From Halomonas sp. (lineage in GTDB: Bacteria; Pseudomonadota; Gammaproteobacteria; Pseudomonadales; Halomonadaceae): DNA of 64,000 nucleotides. A program made the translations under genes and the position numbers. Positions 19,703-27,776 of the stretch are shown piece after piece. A model generated the notes under the pieces. It did no database searches and was not told the DNA's origin. It worked only from the letters and a program-made list of their open reading frames with translations. Where the stretch lies: contig NZ_JAFWFN010000061.1 of NCBI RefSeq assembly GCF_017515565.1, positions 19,915 through 83,914 on the forward strand. The letters are read 5' to 3'. Position 1 is the first letter of the stretch; every line of letters begins with the position of its first letter.

Positions 19703-20584
19703 TTAACGCACCGTAATTTCGTAACCTGTGAATTTCCGGAGATTAATAACGCCTGTATCAAATATTAAATACTGCCCTTTTACCCCCTGCAGCACACCTT
19801 CAACCCGAGGATTTTTATCAAAATTATGCGAGACTACCTTGCGGGGGAAGGTGTCGACGGGGTAATGAAAGTGCAGCGGCTTTTCATCCAACGTGCGAAT
19901 GGCATCGGCACCGTGAATCTCACGCAGTTGGGTTAACCCATCAGCCAGCTGTTGAAAAAGCTGGTCGCGCTCTGCGGCTAAATCTAGCGTCTCCACTTCA
20001 CCCTTTAGCATCGCGCGCCAGTTAGTGCGATCCGCCACCCGCTCTTTAAACAGCATTTCGACAAGGCCAGACTGTTGACGCGTATCTACTTCCAGTATGG
20101 GTAGCGCTTGAATGGCGCCCTGATCTAACCAGCGGGTGGGCATTTGAGTTTTTCGGGTAATACCCACCTTTAGCCCTGATGAGTTTGCTAAATAGACAAT
20201 ATGCGGCTGAAAACAGTGCTTTTCACCCCACTCGGGCTCACGGCAAGTGCCTAGGTGATAGTGGCAGGTTTCCGGCTTCATAATGCACGTATCGCACTGC
20301 GCCAAGCGTTTAAAGCAGGGGTAGCAGTGACCTTGGGCAAAGCTTTTTTTAGTCGCCCGACCACAGTGAGTACAGGCGATGGCGCCGCTCCAGGTAAGGC
20401 TGAGCCGCTCCCCAATACACGCATTGAGCAAAAGACGCTGCTCGCCTGCCCTCAGGTGATAAACCACTGAATCGTCAGGGCTAGCAGGCAGTGTCGCTGC
20501 CATTTTAGTTAAGCAACCCTGGGCAGTGGGTGATTGAGCAATCAGTGACGGGGAAGAGAACAGACCGTCAGTCACGCGTGGCAT
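19703..20584 (-). CDS. DUF2797 domain protein with zinc-ribbon-like cysteines
   Basis: 293 residues. A Cys-rich segment, CTHCGRATKKSFAQGHCYPCF…CDTCIMKPETCHYHLGTC, suggests two zinc sites in the middle third, followed by the conserved YLANSSGLKVGITR motif and WLDQGA that mark the DUF2797 family. The GIY-like 'LKVGIT' strand hints at a nuclease-like fold, but no activity is established. The start is uncertain: ATG 20584 overlaps the end of the YeaC-like gene by 17 bases, and ATG 20503 (MAATLPAS…) is an alternative. It is probably cotranscribed with the YeaC-like gene. Confidence 0.82.
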   Translation of the reverse strand: MPRVTDGLFSSPSLIAQSPTAQGCLTKMAATLPASPDDSVVYHLRAGEQRLLLNACIGERLSLTWSGAIACTHCGRATKKSFAQGHCYPCFKRLAQCDTCIMKPETCHYHLGTCREPEWGEKHCFQPHIVYLANSSGLKVGITRKTQMPTRWLDQGAIQALPILEVDTRQQSGLVEMLFKERVADRTNWRAMLKGEVETLDLAAERDQLFQQLADGLTQLREIHGADAIRTLDEKPLHFHYPVDTFPRKVVSHNFDKNPRVEGVLQGVKGQYLIFDTGVINLRKFTGYEITVR

Positions 20585-20852
20585 CCCGGGCTAGACCTGC
20601 CATTTCAGGGGTAACCCCAGCGCCCGTAGCACCCGCCCCGCAGGTTCGGCGCTCAAGGTAGCCGACACGGTTCTCTTCGGGCACACTGTTTTCAACCTCA
20701 AAACGCATTACTGCTTCTAAGCAAAGCTCTGTCTGTTCTGGCGTTAGGCGACGGCCATCGGGCCATTTACGCAGCGAAACCGCTTGTTTAAGGCTCTCAT
20801 AAATTGCGGGGGTCATTTGGTTGATCATACGATCAAAAGTCATATCGCTCAT
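20568..20852 (-). CDS. YeaC-like protein (DUF1315)
   Basis: 94 residues. The N-terminal half, MINQMTPAIYESLKQAVSLRKWPDGRRLTPEQTELCLEAVMRFE, matches the compact DUF1315/YeaC family of unknown function. The C-terminal part (GYLERRTCGAGATGAGVTPEMAGLARDATRD) is low in hydrophobics and less conserved. ATG 20852 has GAGGAG 5 bases upstream of the spacer. The gene lies 14 bases after the rhomboid gene's coordinates on the higher side and overlaps DUF2797 downstream, so it may be translated with that gene. Confidence 0.8.
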   Translation of the reverse strand: MSDMTFDRMINQMTPAIYESLKQAVSLRKWPDGRRLTPEQTELCLEAVMRFEVENSVPEENRVGYLERRTCGAGATGAGVTPEMAGLARDATRD

Positions 20853-20866
20853 CGCAAGCTCCTCGC

Positions 20867-21715
20867 TCAGCGTTTTCTTCGTTTGGATGAATAATACCAG
20901 CCTGACACCAGCCCCACGAGCAGTCCACCCAAGTGCGCTTCATTGGCCACATTGCCAAAACCTACGCTTCCCGCGACATCCATCATGGTGAACACCATCC
21001 AACCCAGCATAAACACCACAAGCATTTGCGGCACAAAAAAGCCGCTGCGCGGCACACGGCGGGACATCAGCCATACATGGGCAAGCAGTGCGTAAACAAC
21101 GCCGGACATACCGCCAAACAGAACAGTGCCGGTAACATATTGGGCTAAATTGGCTCCAATACCAGCCACCAGCAACAGCAGTAACATCGTGCGGCTACCT
21201 TGAAGCTGTTCAATTTGGCGGCCGAAGTACCACACCCACATTAGATTGAATATCAGGTGCATCCAGCCGAAATGCAAAAACGCAGGCGACAATATCCGCC
21301 AAACTTGTCCGGAGGCGAGCGTATCACCCAGAGAGCCGTACACCAGTTGCCCGCCGGATACGCCCACCGGCACGATGGTAAGCGCCACAATCAGCAGGTC
21401 ACCAAAAACGCCGGTTAACGCAAAGATGAACACGCTGATACCGATCATCAAGGCGGTGACAGGTAACTGGCGGATTATCGCAAAAATATTGCGTGACGCG
21501 GGTGGACGGGCTTTGGGGGCATCAACAATTAGCGTTTCTCCCCGCTCCCAACGCGCTACTAGCCTCGTTAACTCCGTGTGCTGGCGTGGGTCTGCTACCC
21601 AGAGCAGCTGTCCATCGGCTTCATCAGTAATGCGGTGCCCAATGCGGTAGTGCCACAATGCCATACGCAGCTCGCTTGTATCTGCACCTAAGGGTAAAAG
21701 CGTTACTGGATGCAT
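20867..21715 (-). CDS. Rhomboid family intramembrane serine protease
   Basis: 282 residues. A cytoplasmic N-terminal region of about 95 residues precedes six or seven membrane helices. HFGWMHLIFNLMWVWYFG supplies the conserved His-Asn helix, GGMSGVVYALLAHVW the catalytic Ser (GxSG), and NEAHLGGLLVGLVSG the catalytic His. This matches GlpG-type rhomboids, which cleave membrane proteins within the bilayer; the substrate is unknown. ATG 21715 has AAGGAAG upstream. The N-terminal soluble domain resembles that seen in GlpG relatives, though shorter features cannot be assigned. Confidence 0.9.
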   Translation of the reverse strand: MHPVTLLPLGADTSELRMALWHYRIGHRITDEADGQLLWVADPRQHTELTRLVARWERGETLIVDAPKARPPASRNIFAIIRQLPVTALMIGISVFIFALTGVFGDLLIVALTIVPVGVSGGQLVYGSLGDTLASGQVWRILSPAFLHFGWMHLIFNLMWVWYFGRQIEQLQGSRTMLLLLLVAGIGANLAQYVTGTVLFGGMSGVVYALLAHVWLMSRRVPRSGFFVPQMLVVFMLGWMVFTMMDVAGSVGFGNVANEAHLGGLLVGLVSGWYYSSKRRKR

Positions 21716-21780
21716 GGCGACTTCCTTATTTGCATTTAGGTATTCCCAGCGTCTGCAATCGGTTTGGCCAGCGTACAAAC

Positions 21781-21808
21781 AAAAAAAACCGGCGGAGGGG
21801 GCCGCCGG
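21781..21808 (-). terminator. Rho-independent terminator of the minus-strand nadK-phosphoesterase unit
   Basis: Perfect 7-bp arms CCGGCGG (21789-21795) and CCGCCGG (21802-21808) around a 6-base loop. On the minus strand the hairpin is followed by eight T (plus-strand A 21781-21788). It lies 112 bases after the stop of the metallophosphoesterase gene and 66 bases before the rhomboid start, so it separates the two transcription units. Confidence 0.85.
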
Positions 21809-21920
21809 GTAAAAAGCAAGGGATCATTCAAGGGAACACTTACTCTGATAGCCGGCAACAGGGTTAGTTCAGCAGTTTTGCAAAAAATATGTAACCATAT
21901 GTATATTTTATTATCTTTAC

Positions 21921-22907
21921 TTAATCAAAATCGATTTCCCACGGTTTAGGCAGCGCCCGCTCCTCCTTAGGCACTTGAATCCAAACGAAATGATCGGCGT
22001 TCAACGTTTCTTCACCACTCCAACGATAAGCCACTAATCGCCCATATTTTACTGCACTATAATCCAGGCAGGCGATGTTATTAGTGGGCAGCGCTGGAAT
22101 TCCCTCGCACCAATAGTGGCCAATAAACAGTGGCGGCTTTTCAGGCCCGTAGTAACTAAGACGCTTCCGCTCTTGGGGCGTTAGGCTTCGAGACTCCAAG
22201 TTTCCGGGTAGATTATCGGGTTGAAAAACCACGTCCCCCCACTGCTGAGGGTTAGCTGACCAAAAGTGCGCGCGAAAACTCTGCCGAGTGAACCCATCTC
22301 CCGAGTGTATGGCCACGCCCGGAGGTAGCGGTATATGAGTGCCACGAGTCAACCGATCCAGTATCCGAAACGCTTGGGTGGAAGGGTCGGTGGATTCAAC
22401 TAAGAAGCGGCTGTCCATTCGGGCATCCGGGGCACGCGCTGTTAGTTGGCTAATTAGCTCGTCATCCCAGCAGGCATGTACAACACGAATACCGTCTAGC
22501 TCTAAAAATAGAGGTATCGTTTTGAACCACGCCAACGTGTCTTCCCACTCGTTGGTGTAGTCCCTATATTGGGCCAGGGTGTCTTCAATAATTCGGTTAT
22601 GCCGTGGCGTGTGCTCGCGCAGCCAGCGCCGGTTACTCCCCGGCGGAGCCGGATGTGTGTAGGCCAGAGCGTTGTATTCGTGATTACCCATCACGATGTG
22701 TGCCTCGCCCTCCTCAACCATCCGCCGAGCAATGGTCACCGCTAGACGAATACGCGGGCCGCGATCAATCAAATCACCCAGGAAAATAACTTTTCTGCGC
22801 GGGTGGCGGTATACCCCGCCGCGCTGGTGATAGCCTAGCTTTTCTAGCAAGGCCGCCAGTGTGGCGCCACAGCCATGCACATCACCAATTAAATCGTAAC
22901 CCTCCAT
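21921..22907 (-). CDS. Metallophosphoesterase, ApaH/PrpE-like
   Basis: 328 residues of the calcineurin-like phosphoesterase superfamily. The metal-binding motifs are in order: GDVHGC (residue ~8), LGDLIDRGP (~45), MGNHEYNAL (~75), then His residues in VVHACWD and FIGHYWCEG. It resembles the serine/threonine phosphatase / diadenosine tetraphosphatase group but is longer than ApaH (about 280), so the substrate is not fixed. ATG 22907 overlaps the nadK stop, with AGGGG upstream, indicating translational coupling to NAD kinase. Confidence 0.85.
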   Translation of the reverse strand: MEGYDLIGDVHGCGATLAALLEKLGYHQRGGVYRHPRRKVIFLGDLIDRGPRIRLAVTIARRMVEEGEAHIVMGNHEYNALAYTHPAPPGSNRRWLREHTPRHNRIIEDTLAQYRDYTNEWEDTLAWFKTIPLFLELDGIRVVHACWDDELISQLTARAPDARMDSRFLVESTDPSTQAFRILDRLTRGTHIPLPPGVAIHSGDGFTRQSFRAHFWSANPQQWGDVVFQPDNLPGNLESRSLTPQERKRLSYYGPEKPPLFIGHYWCEGIPALPTNNIACLDYSAVKYGRLVAYRWSGEETLNADHFVWIQVPKEERALPKPWEIDFD

Positions 22908-22909
22908 AC

Positions 22910-23842
22910 TCAATCCCCTAACCGATGGCTCCAGCCAAGCTTGCTGCGCAGCACTTCATAAAAGTTGTGTCCAATGGGATGCACCAACTGAACACGCTCA
23001 GGCTTACGCTTAATCACTAATACATCATCAGGCTTAGCCACTGCACGGGTTTGTCCGTCGCAACTAATATGGGGGTAGGAGTGATTAGTTTCCCCAATGT
23101 GAATGCGTATTTCACTGGCAGCATCAATTACAATGGGGCGGCTTGAAAGCGTATGGGGAAACATGGGCACTAGCGTTACCACATCCAGCTTGGGGTGCAT
23201 AATCGGCCCGCCGCCAGAAAGTGCATAAGCGGTAGAGCCGGTAGGCGTGGCGATAATCAGGCCGTCACTGCGCTGGCTATAAACAAATTGCCCGTCAATA
23301 AACAGCTCAAACTCAATCATGCGCACCGCTTTGCCAGGGTGCACCACTACTTCATTAAGCGCATCACCATTCCCCACCGCTACACCGTTACGGTAGAGCA
23401 CCGCATCCAACAAGAAGCGCTCTTCAACCTCAAACTCCCCTGCCAGCACTTCTCCTACCCGGGTTTCAAGCTCAGCCGGTGAAATATCGGTCAGAAAGCC
23501 CAACCGCCCCCGGTTCACGCCTAAAATTAACGTACCACTGCGGCATAGGGTACGGGCAGCGCCTAATAAGCTGCCGTCTCCACCGACCACGATTACTAAA
23601 TCACACAGCTCACCCAACATGCGGCGGCTGGCCTCTGGCTGGCCATGGCCAGGCACAGCCGTGGCTGTACGATCCTCAACCAGCACCTTGTAGCCATTGG
23701 AAACTAAGTAGTTAACTAGGCGTATTAACGAGTCAACCACCTTATCGCTTCCCAGGCGGCCAATTAAACCAATCGTTTTGAACGGCTTACCCTCTCGCGC
23801 AAGATCCACGGTTGATGTATGTATCGTCGGGGTATTAGGCAT
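22910..23842 (-). CDS. nadK: NAD kinase
   Basis: Phosphorylates NAD+ to NADP+. The 310 residues include VVGGDGSLLGAARTL (GGDG motif, about residue 85), GVNRGRLGFLTD, and SDGLIIATPTGSTAYALSGGGPI, which are the standard catalytic and NAD-binding segments of the bacterial NadK family. ATG 23842 gives a hydrophilic N-terminus of ~20 residues before the first Rossmann strand (FKTIGLIGR). It is coupled to the downstream phosphoesterase, which overlaps its stop. Confidence 0.95.
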   Translation of the reverse strand: MPNTPTIHTSTVDLAREGKPFKTIGLIGRLGSDKVVDSLIRLVNYLVSNGYKVLVEDRTATAVPGHGQPEASRRMLGELCDLVIVVGGDGSLLGAARTLCRSGTLILGVNRGRLGFLTDISPAELETRVGEVLAGEFEVEERFLLDAVLYRNGVAVGNGDALNEVVVHPGKAVRMIEFELFIDGQFVYSQRSDGLIIATPTGSTAYALSGGGPIMHPKLDVVTLVPMFPHTLSSRPIVIDAASEIRIHIGETNHSYPHISCDGQTRAVAKPDDVLVIKRKPERVQLVHPIGHNFYEVLRSKLGWSHRLGD

Positions 23843-23936
23843 GGGCGGCTCTCGCTAGCATCAACCGACATTATGGAGAGTCGGGGGGTATGGAGCAAAT
23901 AAGCCGCCCACTAGCGTGCACCTAAAGTGATGGTAA

Positions 23937-24806
23937 TTAGACCGTGGCAGGGGTTCTGCGCTTTAACCACCATTGATTAAGCCACAGCGAAGCCACCATG
24001 ATCACCGCACCTAAAATCAGCTTGGTAATATCGGCATCACGATTCCAGATCACGAGGTTGACCACCAAACCTGCAGGCACCAGCGCATTGTTCATCACTG
24101 CCAGCGTACCGGCATCCACCTTGGTAGCTCCTTGGTTCCAAGCGAAATAACCCACGCCTGAGGCCACTAGGCCTAGCCATGCCAGTACTCCCCACTGAAC
24201 GGAAGTCGTCGGTAAAGCAGCGGTATTACCAAACAGCAGGAAAGCAGGCAGGGCAATCGCCATAGCACCGACAAAGAACCAGCCAAACACACTATGCCAA
24301 GGCAGCGTTGGCGGAAGATCGGCGGCCAAGCGACGATAACCAACCTGCCCAATGGCAAAACAGAGGTTCGCGCCCTGCACTACTAAAAATCCTACCCAAA
24401 AGCCGCTGTCCACACCGTCGTAGCGGATCACGCCGGCACCCAGCACGGCCAGCACTGCGGTAACGAGATAGATAGGGGTGAAGCGGCCAAACATAAGATC
24501 ATCCAGCAGCGCTATGTAGACAGGCGTAAAGATGGTAAATAGCAGTACCTCAGGCACTGACAACAGCAAAAATGACTGATAAAAGAACACGTACATAACA
24601 CCCAACTGCACAGCGCCTAGGGCCATGAGCGCCAAGCGCTGCTTGCCACGAAGCAAACTGGGGCGCAAGAAGGGAAGGAACACCAGCATAGCCAGAGTCA
24701 CTCTTACCAAAACAGCGAAATAACTATCTACCTGGCCCGCCAAGTACACACCAATTAATGAGAACGAGAACGCCCAAAGCGCCGTCACTCCGACAAGGTA
24801 GCCCAT
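23937..24806 (-). CDS. EamA/DMT family transporter
   Basis: 289 residues with ten predicted membrane helices arranged as two EamA repeats (roughly residues 1-135 and 150-285). The WAFSFSLIGVYL start and the repeat-two segment GLVASGVGYFAWNQGATKVDAGTLAVMNNALVPAGLVVN (shown here as family context) are typical of drug/metabolite exporters. The substrate cannot be told from sequence; amino acids or other metabolites are common for the family. A single gene with its own short upstream region; start ATG 24806 has AGAGG upstream. Confidence 0.88.
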   Translation of the reverse strand: MGYLVGVTALWAFSFSLIGVYLAGQVDSYFAVLVRVTLAMLVFLPFLRPSLLRGKQRLALMALGAVQLGVMYVFFYQSFLLLSVPEVLLFTIFTPVYIALLDDLMFGRFTPIYLVTAVLAVLGAGVIRYDGVDSGFWVGFLVVQGANLCFAIGQVGYRRLAADLPPTLPWHSVFGWFFVGAMAIALPAFLLFGNTAALPTTSVQWGVLAWLGLVASGVGYFAWNQGATKVDAGTLAVMNNALVPAGLVVNLVIWNRDADITKLILGAVIMVASLWLNQWWLKRRTPATV

Positions 24807-24904
24807 TGTAAACCTCTTTATGCATAAAAGTTGACGAAGATTATACGCTTATCCAGCAAGCTGCCAATGGGCTAATCCGGTTTAACACCCTTACGACCCT
24901 ACTT

Positions 24905-25453
24905 TTATCGCTGCTTTAGCCAGCCAAGGGCATAAATAACCCCTGGCACCCATGCCAATAGCGTTAATAAAAGTGCCATCGTCACACGCTTTCCCCCTCC
25001 CCCGGTCAACCCAACAGCAAGAGGTGGCAGCAGAACCGCCAGGGCATTATAGGCAACCTGCAACAAGGCAGGTTCTGCGACAGGCTGGGGGTTCACCGGC
25101 GCTTCGGGCTTAACAGCCGCCATTTGCTGAGAGGCTGGCGTTGTCGATGAAGAGGGGATGGGTGGGATAAAGTGCTCTACGGACGATTGGGCGAGCTCCG
25201 CTTGCTCCCTCTCCCGCGCCAGCGCTTTGCGATGGGCTTCCTTATCGATTTTCTGCTCTAAGGTATCAGCCCCTTCTGCCAGGTCATCATGATGGCGCTC
25301 CCAATCCTGCCAGTCGTGAGGAGTGCCCGACTTAGGACGTTGACTTCCCGACCCACGGGCACGCTCCCAGGCTTTTTCTTCCAAGGTGTTCGGCCGCTCT
25401 TGGTCGCGATCAAGACCAACGCCTTGGCGATTAAGATACTCACGTGCGTCCAT
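24905..25453 (-). CDS. Pmp3/YqaE-like membrane protein with long hydrophilic N-terminal arm
   Basis: 182 residues. The last ~50 (VLLPPLAVGLTGGGGKRVTMALLLTLLAWVPGVIYALGWL, read in two halves) form two hydrophobic helices separated by a Gly-rich turn, like the tiny Pmp3/YqaE proteins that are linked to membrane potential and salt stress in other organisms. The first ~110 residues are charged, with WxxWERHHDD and a predicted coiled segment (EQKIDKEAHRKALAREREQAELAQ), then a Pro/Ser-rich linker. Ordinary Pmp3 proteins are ~50-60 residues, so the arm is unusual. Function unknown. Monocistronic; the 203 bases before its start (25454-25656) also hold the CBS gene's promoter. Confidence 0.72.
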   Translation of the reverse strand: MDAREYLNRQGVGLDRDQERPNTLEEKAWERARGSGSQRPKSGTPHDWQDWERHHDDLAEGADTLEQKIDKEAHRKALAREREQAELAQSSVEHFIPPIPSSSTTPASQQMAAVKPEAPVNPQPVAEPALLQVAYNALAVLLPPLAVGLTGGGGKRVTMALLLTLLAWVPGVIYALGWLKQR

Positions 25454-25656
25454 CTCAGACTCCTTACACCCGTTAAAAAGAACAAAAGCGTTGAAAAACA
25501 GCTTAGGAGGAGCAACGCAGAACCCGTTAAATCTCCTACAGTATGAAAAGCATTGGCCCGTTTTGTTTCCGAAAAGTGATTCCCACTCTTAAACAAATTG
25601 GCAGGCGATGCACCTTCCCATCATGGGTTGAATAGCATGTCGTAAGGAGTGCCACC

Positions 25657-26064
25657 ATGAATAAGAAGACCCCCGATACCGTTCGCGATATTATGTCTCG
25701 TGACTGCTATCGTGTCTCGCCCGAGACCTCAATTACCACGCTCGCACAGGGGCTAGCCCTTCACCGCTTGCCCGGGGCGCCCGTCGTGGACGCCTCTGAC
25801 CAGTTAATTGGCTTTATCTCAGAGCAAGACGTGCTCGGTCGCGTATTAGACAGTATTTACCATGATGATGAAGCGCCTCTGGTTCGCGAATTAATGCGCC
25901 AGGAAGTGCTTACCACCACACCGAATAAGAGTATCACTGATCTAGCCCAAGAAATGATGGGGGCCAAGCCAAAGATTTATCCCGTTGTTGAGCAGCGGCG
26001 GTTAGTGGGCACTGTCACCCGCCGGGATATTTTAATCGCCTTGCTAACGATTCGGCGCCATTGA
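25657..26064 (+). CDS. Two-CBS-domain protein
   Basis: 135 residues made of a tandem CBS pair: VRDIMSRDCYRVSPETSITTLAQ… (first) and VRELMRQEVLTTTPNKSITDLAQEM… (second), each followed by the usual hydrophobic strand pattern (GAPVVDASDQLIGFIS; IYPVVEQRRLVGTVTRRDIL). Stand-alone CBS pairs bind adenine nucleotides and act as sensors; the partner is unknown. ATG 25657 has AAGGAG at 25641-25646. Divergent from the Pmp3-like gene. A hairpin at 26126-26151 lies 60 bases after the stop. Confidence 0.88.
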   Translation: MNKKTPDTVRDIMSRDCYRVSPETSITTLAQGLALHRLPGAPVVDASDQLIGFISEQDVLGRVLDSIYHDDEAPLVRELMRQEVLTTTPNKSITDLAQEMMGAKPKIYPVVEQRRLVGTVTRRDILIALLTIRRH

Positions 26065-26118
26065 GCACAACATGATCTTTTATTAATCAATAAGCGCTTA
26101 TCACGTTAAACGTTAACC

Positions 26119-26151
26119 AAAAAAACCGCTGCTTAATTTAATAAGCAGCGG
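26119..26151 (-). terminator. Hairpin with T-tract on the minus strand, no minus-strand gene nearby
   Basis: Perfect 10-bp arms CCGCTGCTTA (26126-26135) and TAAGCAGCGG (26142-26151) with a 6-base loop. Plus-strand A 26119-26125 precede the arms, so the classical rho-independent form (hairpin then seven T) reads on the minus strand. The adjacent genes (CBS before, hypothetical after) are both plus-strand. It may still end the CBS transcript without a T-tract, or end an antisense or small RNA starting between 26152 and 26330. Confidence 0.6.
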
Positions 26152-26330
26152 AAGCAAGGGATCGAAAACAATAGCCAGAACAACACTATTAGTGACTGCT
26201 ATCACTATGTTGCCTGTACACTCTCAGACACTTGGCTCAGGAAAAGTTCGCAAAACCGCAAAATTTTCGTCAATTCAAGTGCAGGCGTATACTAGTCGTC
26301 ACTATCACCGGAAATTATAGGGAGCTAACC

Positions 26331-26699
26331 ATGGCGCTTTATTTACTGGTGCTGGGGGTCTGCTTACTGGTTATAGGCTGCGTTTTTCTAGCGCTAATAT
26401 CGGTGGGTACGCCTCGTTATCGCACCGAGCCCAACGATTTAATAGCGCTGTTTGATAAAGCTCTAGAGAGTCAAGTCAGTGAAACTGAATGGAATACCAT
26501 TATCGGCTACCCCATCAGGCACGATGAGTATTTAGACAGCATACGTCGCCGGGCCATGCATTTAATGGATACCCATGGGCGGCGTTGGCAAATTGCCCAA
26601 GGGAAGTCGTTGCTTAACCAGGAGGGCCATGCGGAGCTTACCGTGTTGCGCGATCACCTAGCCGCTCACACAGCACTGCGAGAGTCTCAGCAACGTTAA
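26331..26699 (+). CDS. Small membrane-anchored protein, unrecognised
   Basis: 122 residues starting MALYLLVLGVCLLVIGCVFLALISVG, a single membrane helix, followed by a charged cytoplasmic domain (LIALFDKALESQVSETEWNTIIG… ending …HTALRESQQR). I do not recognise the family. ATG 26331 has GGGAG 7 bases upstream and is preferred over the longer frame that starts at 26232. It stands 45 bases before the PruR-like regulator, but a role in proline use is not supported by anything in the sequence. Confidence 0.7.
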   Translation: MALYLLVLGVCLLVIGCVFLALISVGTPRYRTEPNDLIALFDKALESQVSETEWNTIIGYPIRHDEYLDSIRRRAMHLMDTHGRRWQIAQGKSLLNQEGHAELTVLRDHLAAHTALRESQQR

Positions 26700-26744
26700 A
26701 CGCTGGCTTACGCCATAGCCCGTAATAATCACGAGGAAATCATT

Positions 26745-27578
26745 ATGCCTGGCAGCACTATTCGGCACATCCCGTTGGAAAGTGCCACTAAGCACCACTC
26801 CCATGATTTCCATCAAATCGTGATTACGCTGTGTGGCTCTTCAGAATTTGAAATTGAAGGGCTAGGCGGACGCGTGAACGCTTTTTCAGGCTGTATCGTG
26901 CCAGCTAACCATGAGCACTACTACTCGGGCCATGGTCATAACCGCCAGCTTATTCTCGATTTACCAGAAGATGCCCCCGCACTCACCGGTGAGCATCGTG
27001 AACTGGTCGCCCTTTTTGATGCCCCGCGTTTTTTCGCCTTGGATAATCCACTGCGCCACTATTTAGCGTTTGTTGAGAGCGAGCTTACCCATGGTTTTGA
27101 CACGCCATCCTCCTCTTTCCAACAAGACCGCCTTGCTGCCACGCTGTTAGGCTCATTAAAAGCCCGCCTTGGTTCAACTCCTAGCGCTACCCAGCGCCGA
27201 CTTGACCTGGATCTAATCGATCGTTTTATTCGCCAACATTTGGCTGACGAGCTACGCGTGGCCGATTTAGCCAAACTTGCCTGCCTGAGCGAAGCACATT
27301 TTTCAGAACGCTTTCGCGCCCAAACGGGCCTTTCACCCTGGCAATATGTAAAAAGACAGCGTTTAAATGCCGCTAGGCAGCTTATTGTTCAAAGCCGACT
27401 CCCTCTAACCGACATTGCCATTCAGACTGGTTTTGCCAACCAAAGCGCGCTCTCCCACGCGTTTCGGCGCAGCTACGGCTTATCACCCCGTAAATTGCGC
27501 CAGGGGGCTGCTACGCCGATTGCCTCTCACCCTACATCATCTTTCTCTACTATTTTGCCTACTCCCCTAAAGCCGTAA
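26745..27578 (+). CDS. AraC family regulator, PruR-like
   Basis: 277 residues. The N-terminal ~110 form a cupin-like sensing domain (HHSHDFHQIVITLCGSSEFEIEG); the C-terminal ~100 contain two helix-turn-helix units (DLAKLACLSEAHFSERFRAQTG and DIAIQTGFANQSALSHAFRRSYG) typical of AraC/XylS. It lies directly upstream of putA-putP, the same arrangement as the proline-responsive activator PruR in pseudomonads, so activation of proline catabolism is the likely role (inference from context). GAGGAAA precedes ATG 26745. Candidate target repeats lie at 27646-27685. Confidence 0.85.
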   Translation: MPGSTIRHIPLESATKHHSHDFHQIVITLCGSSEFEIEGLGGRVNAFSGCIVPANHEHYYSGHGHNRQLILDLPEDAPALTGEHRELVALFDAPRFFALDNPLRHYLAFVESELTHGFDTPSSSFQQDRLAATLLGSLKARLGSTPSATQRRLDLDLIDRFIRQHLADELRVADLAKLACLSEAHFSERFRAQTGLSPWQYVKRQRLNAARQLIVQSRLPLTDIAIQTGFANQSALSHAFRRSYGLSPRKLRQGAATPIASHPTSSFSTILPTPLKP

Positions 27579-27645
27579 AGCATAGCCGTTGAAGAGCCGT
27601 TGGAAAGCTCAAAGAAACTAAACTAAAGTCTAAACACCATCCATC

Positions 27646-27685
27646 TTGCCGTGAAATTGACACGTTTTGCCATGAAAACGACATA
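27646..27685 (+). promoter_or_regulatory. Candidate AraC-type (PruR) operator: two direct repeats 21 bp apart
   Basis: TTGCCGTGAAATTGACACG (27646-27664) and TTGCCATGAAAACGACATA (27667-27685) agree at 14 of 19 positions and start exactly 21 bases apart, two helical turns. AraC-family activators normally bind such tandem half-sites just upstream of the -35 region. They sit 92 bases before the putA1 ATG and 68 bases after the AraC gene stop. Repeats are observed; binding by the neighbouring regulator is inferred. Confidence 0.55.
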
Positions 27686-27776
27686 CACCCAAGGACGGGG
27701 CGTTCTACATTCGGGCGATAGTTTGGGCACCATGCCCTGCCATCTACTGATCTAGTTCAGAATCAAGGGGGCCTCA

